Shown: positions 19,161 through 28,800 of the stretch, one piece after another
Layout: every line of letters starts with the position of its first letter
Position numbering within the stretch: the stretch's first letter is position 1
Assembly (NCBI GenBank): GCA_032718475.1
Contig: JAUCBJ010007683.1
Location: forward strand, 1 to 53,669
Origin: Nemertoderma westbladi
Lineage: Eukaryota; Xenacoelomorpha; Nemertodermatida; Nemertodermatidae
DNA: 53,669 bases
Direction: 5' to 3'
The notes under the pieces: model-generated
Told to the model about the DNA's origin: nothing
Databases searched by the model: none
The model's input: the letters and a program-made list of their open reading frames with translations, nothing else
Position numbers and translations under genes: made by a program

Positions 19161-19593
19161 TTTTTGAGAATTGAACATTGAGGCGGGATATAAATTCTCC
19201 AAGACGGGTTTTGCGTCCAGTTCCACCCCCCCTCTCGTATTTTGATATATTCACTATTCATGCAATGTTACCATCCCTGTCTGAGATTCTATCTATAAAT
19301 CAAATTTTCTCTATGTATATTTATCTTAACAATATTTCTTTGAAGCAGACATAACGTAGTGTTTAAATGGGGAATTAAATATATGATTTAATTTAATTAT
19401 TGACATCAGGATGTGTTTGTTTGTACCACATTGACCTTCTATGGGTTTTTGTAACGGGAAAAATCAGGCTTTAGCACACGAAACTATAAAATTTATTATG
19501 CCTTCTTGGAGTTGGAACTTGTCAAGATGATGATGTGAGGAATCTTTTACAAGCAAATTAACTCCTATGCCACCACAGCCAGTGAGCCAGATT

Positions 19594-19642
19594 GGGGGGG
19601 GGGGGGGGGGGGACCAAATTTTCGCCCCCCCCCCCCCCCCCC
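19594..19642. repeat. G19 and C18 inverted homopolymer pair
   Basis: G19 (19594-19612), a 12-nt spacer, then C18 (19625-19642), flanked by TT and AA. It could form an extreme G:C hairpin or reflect an assembly problem. Confidence 0.8.
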
Positions 19643-19749
19643 AACCATCAACGAAATAAAAAATAATTTAAATCAAAACTTGTATAATGTGAGTGCGGGG
19701 TTGTGTGAGTGCCACCGAGAATAAAATTTACTCAAAACATTTACATATC

Positions 19750-20144
19750 TCTACTACTACTACTACGATCGGCATACTGCATTACAGCTGCATTATATAT
19801 ATTATATAATTAGATTAGCATTATATATTAAGAATGATGTGCCGGCTTGTCGATAAAATTGCGCCGCCATAACTCCCTATCACCCATGACATTTGCTAGA
19901 TCATCCGCATCTTCAAGGCCAGTGTCCTTTAAGATGCGTCTCAAGAAAGTCGTGGGCTGTCCACCATGCTTATTCACTCCATGAAGCCGCCAAAGCACAA
20001 GATTATGCACTGGCTGGTCCTCACGGCGAAAGCAATGTCCTGCAAAGAGGAGGCGGTTCCGTCTAAGTGTCAAGCTAGGGGAGACTAATGGAACACCTCC
20101 AATGTTGTATAGAGTCTGATTGGAGATGTTTTCATTGTACTTGA
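19750..20144 (-). pseudogene. LINE-A copy 3, 3' part, interrupted by BEL1
   Basis: Minus strand. The (TAG)n tail lies at about 19750-19766, followed by the C-terminal RT-ORF end (RLLFAGHCFRREDQPVHNLV, FLRRILKDTGLEDADDLANV) up to 20144. The remainder of the same copy continues at 37283 on the far side of BEL1, and the 5-bp CTTGA at the break is duplicated. A roughly 30-bp AT insertion sits near 19795-19825. Confidence 0.8.
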
Positions 20145-20270
20145 TATAGAATTATATTCCCTAAATGCCGTGGATTTTCAAAATTTATTTTTATTCGAAT
20201 TAACTTTGTAAAGATTGCTTTGAGTTCTCATTCGTATTGGTTCTATCATTTGTACATCTATCGGTCAAGT

Positions 20271-20342
20271 GGTTCAGTAGCTCAGTCGGTAGAGCGTTGG
20301 AAATTATATGTGTAGTAGGTATTGAGTTCGAATCCTAGTAAG
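20271..20342 (+). promoter_or_regulatory. tRNA-like A/B-box unit in BEL1 5' LTR
   Basis: TAGCTCAGTCGG (A box, 20278-20289) and GAGTTCGAATCC (B box, 20324-20335) are spaced as in a tRNA gene, and the D-arm GCTC/GAGC pairs. The acceptor and T stems pair poorly, so a functional tRNA is unlikely. The same unit is present in the 3' LTR (35503-35574) and in BEL2 (49520-49589). Confidence 0.7.
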
Positions 20343-20514
20343 TGCGAATTATTTTTTGTACAGAATTTCAACTCATTTAAATTAACCGCTACAAATTAAT
20401 TGCATTTGTCTGTACCAATGAGACTGTAGTTATTTGATTGTAACCAATGTCGTGCAAGTTATATATTAGCTGGACCAATAGCTATCTTTAAAAACATGTT
20501 AGAACCCATAGAAC

Positions 20515-20534
20515 AATCGAGAATTTTCTCGATT
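20515..20534 (+). promoter_or_regulatory. Conserved U3 hairpin before TATA box
   Basis: AATCGAGAA and TTCTCGATT pair over 9 bp with a TT loop. It is unchanged in all three LTRs of the window (also near 35747 and 49774), about 20 bp upstream of the TATA box. Confidence 0.55.
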
Positions 20535-20553
20535 GATTGCGGCACAAATTTGG

Positions 20554-20561
20554 TATATAAA
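20554..20561 (+). promoter_or_regulatory. TATA box of BEL1 LTR
   Basis: TATATAAA followed about 30 bp downstream by a likely start region (TTCGTTCATTAGTTCA). The 3' LTR has the same at 35786-35793; BEL2 has TATATAAG. Confidence 0.6.
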
Positions 20562-20676
20562 GGTGCGATTTCGTTCATTAGTTCACCTACTTCAATCTCA
20601 ATTGCTGATCTACCTTAACTTTCTGTCTTATTTCAGATTACATTGTTTATTGTATAATAGTTATTATATCTTTTGT

Positions 20677-20682
20677 AATAAA
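20677..20682 (+). terminator. Polyadenylation signal in BEL1 LTR
   Basis: AATAAA within TTTTGTAATAAAAGT, conserved in all three LTRs (35909-35914 in the 3' LTR). It would set the R/U5 border around 20700. Confidence 0.55.
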
Positions 20683-22642
20683 AGTCAGAAATACTAGTCA
20701 CATCTCAGCCTTTTTCTATCTGTTTTATCATGGATTCACTACGGTGAACAAACTCAGGGACAGGATGGCCGGCTAGAGATCGGGCCGCAGCAATGAACGG
20801 GAACATCGGGGGAATGTAGACGAGAGACAACCCGCAATACCATCTAGAGTTATTCGCCCATCGCCTGAAAGGTTAGACAGCGTTCGATCCTTGCTACCTA
20901 AGTGTAAGACCAAAAGATCAAAAAGGTAGACGTAGTGACACGCTGTAAGCCTAAAATTACATCAAAGGGACTGTACTGTCTTGATTCAGGAAAAACCGCA
21001 GTAGACCTTCATATTCCTACGGGGGGGAGAGCGCAGGCAGATACTAGTACGCAGATAGGACGTAGGCACACCGGTACGAAGCATACACATTGGTTAGGGT
21101 GCAGCAAACTGTACGCTTAACTCTTGCTAAGTACAGGTGCGTCTGTGACTATTTGCCGTACAACGGTGTCCATTGCATTAGAACTTGTAGGCTAGGGGGG
21201 TTGCTGTGTTTTCACCTGAATTAGGATTGTACCGTTCAGGCGGTAGGGCAGTTTACGTACTAGGCGCAAATAAATTGAGGCTATTAGGGATACTAACATC
21301 TACCGTGTCCCCGCCAACGCCCTAATAGGAAGTTACCCGGACTACCTGGGTGACTAAAATTCTAGATAGGAGCCAGGATAGCTATTAGTACCCGTACGCC
21401 TACAGTAGTAAACTAACACATCTCTTCTTAGTATCAGGGACCTGGTACCTAAAATTGCCGAATTCTGGGCGTAGTATTAACCTTATGCCTGAATTTGAGT
21501 CCTGGAAATACGCAAGAGGGGAAGGAACCTTATCATTCGTGAGTATTGGACCTACAAGTTACAAAATTAGAATATTCGTAAAATGCACACCGTACCCAGT
21601 AATTATATATGTGAAGGAGCAAAACTGCTTTTGACCGTTCAGAATTAACACACGCGCGTTAGAAATTATTTACACCTCAAAATATATAAAATTAACTTTC
21701 GTCCTTACTGCACTTTGCTCGCTAGTTAGACATCTCCAAATATCTGCCTCTGTACCTAGCTAGCGTCCCTTTGCCCAACCATATAAATCACACCGCGGCA
21801 AAGTATACGAGCCTCTTAGTCCGTCAGTGAGTCAGCCTGATTTTAGGATTCGCTGCGCGGGATTTTGTTTTATCGAAGTTTGTCTGCTCGTAGACTGTTT
21901 TCTGCCTCACCGGTTATAAGAGATCGATACTGCAATATATTCGCTTACTTAGAGTTTACTGTTTTGGTGAGAAGGTCGGATTTATGATTTGATTCACAAA
22001 CTTTACAGTAGGATATTGCAGGTATTGTTGCTGTCTCTTCAATTAGTAGGAATATGTTTTACTGAACTACGGTTCAGTAGGACTAAAGTTATTTGAAAAT
22101 TTGTATTTTGAGGTAAAAATTTGTATTTGATTAGCTAAGTGCTAATTTTTGAAATAAAAATTTGATTTGAACCGCGTGTAAAATATTTGGAATTGAATAC
22201 CGGTGTTTAAAAGGGTTTAAATACCATATTGTACCGGTACAAAATTTTCGTAAAGTAAAACCTAACTCTTTTGTTTTTCAGGATTCAGAACTCATTTCTA
22301 GACTGTAACGGGAGCAAGACCGTGTTTAGCAAGTTTGGGAGATAGATAACTCAACAACTTTGGTTGGGAAAATCGCGTTTCGTCCGCAACGCTGAAAACG
22401 GAAAGGTTCACGTCCGGTTTGTATCTGGGGATCTGTTTTTCTGGAGAATTATTGGAGTGGGTGAGTTCGAAAAGTTGCATAAATAAGTTAGGCATTACCG
22501 TATTAGTTAAAATTATTGTGGGTTCCACTGTCTCAAGTATTTATGCATTCCGTATGATTTCTTTGTTCATTGCTGAATTAGTCCGTATTATTGTATTTAA
22601 TTTACCTTTTGATAACGCATATCGTTATCCGATTTATTTGTT

Positions 22643-22766
22643 ATAAAATTGGCCGCTAGGCTAATTTTATTATATACTTATTCCGTGACATTTATTTGCT
22701 GTAAAATTGGCCGTTTAGGCTAATTTTATCCATCTGCTATAAAATCGGCCGGTAGGCTAATTTTAT
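22643..22766 (+). promoter_or_regulatory. Three tandem stem-loops in BEL1 leader
   Basis: Three repeats at 22643-22670, 22701-22729 and 22739-22766 each fold back on themselves: (A/G)TAAAAT, then GGCC, a 4-5 nt loop, and GGCTAATTTTAT. The stem is about 12 bp if one G-U pair is allowed. They end about 80 nt before the gag ATG. Possible packaging, dimerisation or translation element; the role is inferred. Confidence 0.7.
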
Positions 22767-22849
22767 AAGACTGTAATTAGTACCGTTTTGTACAAATACG
22801 GTAAACTCGATACTTTAACACTCACTTTACTTGACTTACAACTACCGAA

Positions 22850-25800
22850 ATGAGTGACAAACAAGACTATACGAAGAATACACAAACCGACTATGACTCA
22901 TGCGACGGAGATAAGTCAGCAGCGGAAGAACAACAGGGGAAGACTCGCGAGCCTACCGAACCTACACCGTGTGCGTCACCAGTACATCCAACGGGAGTAC
23001 CGGATGCCGTAGTACGAGGTGACGGCAGGACCGAGGACTTTCTAACTGTTCCGCAACCTAGATATAGGGAAACGGACATGGTAAGTTCAGTAGGAAGCCA
23101 GGAGAGCGTAGTTAGAAGCGTCGGCGGTTACATGGCGCATATTACCAGAAGTATTGGAGAAGGCCAACGCATATTAGACGGGTTGACCGCTCCGATGTCT
23201 CGATTCGAGTTCTACACCCTCCAGGTTAGAGTACAGAGTAAAGTATATAAGTCCGTAGATAATCTAGTTGGCCTACAAGATCTAGCTAGACAGAGACAGG
23301 ACATGGATACTCAACTTAGAATCCTCGAGAAACTAATGATCGCTAGAGAGAAACTGATTCAGTTTAAGTCGACGATTAGACAGATACAACAGGAACAAGC
23401 GGACCAGTTGTTAGGTGAGTCAGTCTCGGACGAATTATTACAGCCCGAGGAAGAACAGGAATTGTACCGATTGGATGGACAATTGAAACATCTGACGGAC
23501 CACTTACGTATGTGCGGCGAAGACGTCAGCGATTCGGAAACCGTGCCGGAATATACGAGGGAAACTTCACCCGTACGAATCGAATCGGCACCGGGAATAC
23601 TGGACCAATCGTTAGTGAGTATTCGCAGCGAAATTGGCGAGATAAGTATAGTGACGTCAGAAATTTCCAGACAGCAACAACAGCACGACAGACAACAACG
23701 AGAAGCGGAGGAACAAGCACAACTGTTGACGGCACAAGCAGCGATGCAAGAAGAGAAACTACGCGTTGCGAATGTTGCAAGAATCTCTCATCTGCAAGAA
23801 CAAGCCGAGTTGGAAGCAGCTGAGATGGAAAGGTTGGAGCTAGAAATAGCACAGCGAACAGCGACAGCTGAGTTAGCGCAACAAGCGGCAGCAGCTGAGT
23901 TAGAACGACAAGCAGCAGCAGCGGAGTCGGAGCGACGAGCAGCAACAGCGGAACTAGAGCGACGAGCAGCGGAGTTGGAAGAACACAAGCGAGTTTCGGA
24001 GGCAAGAGCTGAAATGAAAAAACGGCAAATAAAGGCTCAATCAGCGATAAGACAAGCGGAGCTCGAGGCGCAACAACAACAGACGGAACAACGCGAGAAG
24101 GAAGTTAAACTTCATTTCGAACTCGGAAAGAAGGCGAGAGAATTAGCCAACGCGAAGGAAGATCTGGATCTACAAGCCCGCGATCGATCGATGAGATCTC
24201 GAGATGGACACGATCTAGACCAGTTAGAGGTAAGGCACCGCCAAATCCAGGAACGAATGAAGGAAGGTTCGGTAGGGGCACCTGGACGAGAAAGACAATT
24301 AGTTAAGGACTTATGTCAAAGATTCCCTCAGGTAACTCCTATGTTTGCACCTGTTACGACTAAGGAACCTGTTTCGATTGCTGGTAGCAGTGATATCTCT
24401 CCTATCCATGGTGTGACGGAACACAGGTTTGTTATTCCGGACAAGTTTATACCTTCAAGAGCAACGTCGTCGCCTATTCCGAAAGTCAAGGTAAGTAACC
24501 CGCCGATTACAGATCGTAGTAGTTTGTTGACTGGACCTGCACTACTGACGACTAAACAGGTGAGTCCACCGTCGACACCTAAACCTGTTACGCACTACGC
24601 TTACCCAATGACGTTTAGGCCAACAAGGCCTTTGGATTCAAATGCTGTTATTCGCCCACCGGTTCAGTTTACATCGCAATCTACGACTTCGAGGAAGACT
24701 TGTGAGCCTACCGAACAACGGAGACTAGTGGAAACGCGACCGTTCAACCAGTGTACATCGCAATCTACGACTTCGAGGAAGACTTGTGAGCCTACCGAAC
24801 AACGGAGAACAGCGACGCGACCGTTCAACCAATTTACATCGCAATCTACGACTTCGAGGAAGACTTGTGAGCCTACCGAACAACGGAGATCAGTGGACGA
24901 TGTTCCGAAGCGAAACGTTAGAATTCGTACGACGCAACGGACGCGAGCACGTCGACCACCATATCCAGATGATAGTAGTACTTCGAGCGAATCGGATTAC
25001 CCGAAACGCGAGGTATTTAGAACAGGGGCGGCCGATGAATACAAACGCGAGCGTTCAGACAACTCCTTTGCAGACAATCCTCCACAGAATACACCAACAC
25101 AGAAGGCGTTACAACCAACGGACGCAATTAGTACACAACAGTTCGCCGACATCCTGCGACCAGTTGTTAACAAGTTGGCTCAGATCGAGGAACGTCTGGA
25201 GGAAGGTTACACCGACAGTTCGAGAAATTCCGAATTCGAACACAATAGACACCCGAAGGAACCACAAAGACCGGTACCTTCAAACCCCACATCGTATCAG
25301 GGAAAAGCGCCAAGAAGGGATATCAACCAAGTTACCAACCAAGGACGCGAAACTCTGAACGTTGCCGAGGAGATAGCGAAATTCGCAGCCAGACAAGGAT
25401 TGCCGGTACAACAACCACCGAAGTTTTCTGGTAGCTCAAAACACTGGCATACTTTCGTAGACTATATCGAATCCCAGATCGCCGTGTGCGCCTTTACATC
25501 ACGGGAGAAGTTTAATTACCTGCTTCAAACGTTGTCAGGAGAACCTAAACGTTTGGCGGAGACTTTCGTCGGTGTACCGGACGCTTTCGAACTAGCGTAC
25601 GATCGTTTAACTTCGATATACGGAGGTACAGTTAGTATGGCCAGGTCAGTAATAGAGGAACTCTGTAAGGGAGGGGCTATCACTAAACCCGTCGACTTAT
25701 TAAAACTAGCTGACGAGATCAAGAACGCTATCACTACCTTAAGATCAATTGGACAACTTGATTACGGGAATACCCCTACAGTCCTATTAAAGATCATAGG

Positions 25801-28800
25801 ACGACTCCACCATCGACTTCGTCGGGAGTGGAGGAAGGTCGAATACCAGCGAGAAGAGCGGGGAGGATTCTTAAAATTAGAAGATGTGTACCTTTTAATA
25901 TCCAGGGAGGCAGTAGTAGAAACTAGATCTAACTACACCGACCAGCACATCGTGGCAGAAGGGATCACATTGCCATCCTCCAACCGACAAAAACCCCAGA
26001 CAACATCCACTAAGACGGCCACTTACACCACACCGACGGAATCACGACAATTCTCGGACGGTAGTAGGGTATCTGCGCCCATTGGGACAAAACAGACGAG
26101 ACAACAACTCGGTACCGACTTCAGCGGCTGCCAATACTGCGAGCATCTAGGCAAGCGGTATATCGGTCACAAGTTACGAGGTTGTCGACAATTTCGCGAG
26201 TTGAACTCGGAAGAACGAAGGCTGCAAATACGGCCACTGGACTCTTGTTGGCGGTGTACGCGACACGGACACGTCCGTAAAGATTGCCCAAATACCGACA
26301 CTTGTCCATCCTGTGGACGCAACCACGACGGTCTGCTCCACACAGACAGCCACACGCCGACAAAACGCTTCGCCAGGGAACACCCGGAAGCAGCAGCGAG
26401 ATGTGATGCGGCCTACCGAAAACGAGAATCTAAAACGACTCCAACCTTCGTGACCCATATTGAGGATTGCTTCTCAGAACAATCCGGATCGTCGGACGAA
26501 GAGTTAGAAGACGACGACGAATATTCCAATGGAGACGAACAACCGTCGATCGCGCTTCTGACTACTGACCAACTGAAGGGATTCAGTGTAATTCCGATTA
26601 AGGTTACTGGCACAAAAGGGAGCAAAAGAAACTACGCGATTCTAGATTCAGCCTCATCTCATAGCTACGTGGATGAAAAGATAGCTGACGTAGTGACGGA
26701 TCTTAAACAAGGTAAGCACGTCAGTTATACCGTAAGTAGTATGCACGGACAGCGTGCAATACCAGTGACACGAGTTAAGTTGGACTTAGACTCTCTTCTT
26801 CCGAAATCGCAACACAGCGAGAGGGAGAGGTCTTTGTTGCCCTTTAAAGATCTAACCTTTGCGGCTACGAAGGACTTTAGTAACCTACTAGGTCCAGTGC
26901 CGGAACAATCTCTAGAGGACCGTAAGTATTTCAGACACCTTGGTGTACCCGAATGTCCTGTCAATTATAGATCGGTAGCAATGCTGATCGGGACGGACCA
27001 ATTCAACCTACATCAGGTGTGGGAAACCAGACCATCGGCAGTCGTAGCGGGAAACGCATACGCCTGCAGAACGCCGATAGGGTGGTATACTCGAGCGCCT
27101 GTGCGCACACTAGACGTAAGTGACGAGGAAGACGATGTACAGAGTACATGTAGTTTATTAACTACAAATTCAATTCATTCCTTTTCACACGACGTGAACC
27201 ATACTACACTACAGTCGACAAAACATGACAGACGTGTAACTAGTATGATAAGTCACAAGGAGCAGCTAATCCACAAGGTGAGTTTAGAACTTGGGGAGAA
27301 GACGAGTCAGCTAGAGACTCCATCGACGACAGATGATAGGCTTGCGAGTCTACCTACCCCAACAACTTCAACAATACCCGTCGACATCGATGATGACGCG
27401 TTGAGAAATCATCAAATGGAACAAGCCGCTTTGGACAAAGAATTAACGGAGAAGACTATCAGGTGGTTAGAACAAGATACAGCTGAACCTGGTAGCTACG
27501 AACCTTGTATGTCGGAACAGGAGAAACAATCTCTGAAGATCATGGAAGATACTATCCACCAGACGAAGGACGGACATTATGAGGTAGGGATGTTATGGTG
27601 TAGCCAAAGTCCTAAACTTATAAACAACTACCCACTGGCTTTAAGACGTCTACACTCAATACGGCAACGTCTATTAAAGGACGAGAAGGCCCATCTGCAG
27701 TACAACACTCAGATGGAGACGTATTTGACAAAGGGATACGCTATCCGAATGACTAACCCGGAGATAGTGACTGACCAAACATATTACTTGCCACATCACT
27801 ATGTGAGACACCCCGACAAACCAGATAAAGTACGCGTAGTCAACGACTGTGCGGCTCTGTTTGAGGGAATGTCCCTCAATAGTGAGTTGATGGATGGACC
27901 AAACATGAATAATTATCTTATGGGGGTGATTATGCGCTTCCGTCAGCGTCAAGTAGCCTTTACTTGCGACATTGAAGCGATGTTTCACCAAGTGAAAGCG
28001 TTAGAGCGAGACAGAGACAGTTTGCGGTTCCTCTGGTATCCGGAAGGAGATTTAAGTCTACCACCGGCGACTTACCAAATGCAAGTTCGCGTTTTCGGTG
28101 CCAGAGACAGCCCAAATTGCACGATGTACGCCCTAAAGCAGGCCGCTAGAGATCAGAAACACCTATATGACCCAGAGATAATTAAAATCGTAGAACGTGA
28201 CTTTTACGTCGATGACGGTTTACAGAGTTGCGACACAGTAGAACGTGCTACAACAGTAGCACATCAATTACGGGACTGCTTAGCGAGCGGAGGTTTTAAC
28301 CTCACCAAATTCGCCTCAAACAGTGCCGAATTAGTAGACTCATTCGGGACGACTGAGCGTGGAGGTGGTGACATAGACCTAGAGTTCGAACCACTACCGA
28401 CGACTAAGGTGTTGGGGCTCTTTTGGGACCCAAACACAGACAACTTTCGAGTGAAAGTGAGACTGGACAGTCAAGAGAACACACTGACAAAGAGATCATG
28501 CTTGTCAAAGTTGAGCCGATTGTTCGATCCGTTAGGATTCATCAGTCCAGTGATACTGCAAGCCCGCATTTATATGCGCAGTATATGGAAGGATGGACTA
28601 ACATGGGACGAGCCGATCTCATCAGACCAAGTGGACTTATGGAAGACCTGGGAGGCGGAATTATCTTCGCTAGAGGATTATTCCATACCCAGGGTTTACT
28701 TTCCATTACAAAGTACATTTCCTGACAACTTGGAACTACACTGTTTTTCTGACGCCAGTGACAACGGTTTTGGTGTGGCAGCGTACTTGCGCAGACAAGT

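Larger units (their letters stand above)
18751..19749. other. Non-coding stretch
   Basis: No gene is recognised. It contains a dispersed-repeat copy (19105-19160) and the facing G and C tracts (19594-19642). Confidence 0.4.
20145..22045 (+). repeat. BEL1 5' LTR, 1901 bp
   Basis: Identical in length to the 3' LTR. U3 holds a tRNA-like unit (20271-20342), a 9-bp stem hairpin (20515-20534) and a TATA box (20554-20561). AATAAA follows at 20677-20682. If these are used, R is only about 100 bp and U5 is about 1.3 kb, which is very long. The end could be 22044 or 22045 because the target base A matches the terminal A. Confidence 0.9.

Noticed and set aside
20271-20342. Functional tRNA gene in the LTR
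   Set aside because: A and B boxes are good, but the acceptor arms do not pair and the T stem has mismatches.
20935-21120. 61-codon ORF in the LTR U5, identical in both BEL1 LTRs
   Set aside because: Identity only reflects the recent LTR duplication; the BEL2 LTR has frame-breaking changes at the same place.
23526-24005. 159-codon minus-strand ORF opposite the Gag coiled coil
   Set aside because: Leu/Val-rich product is the antisense shadow of the Ala/Glu/Gln repeat codons.
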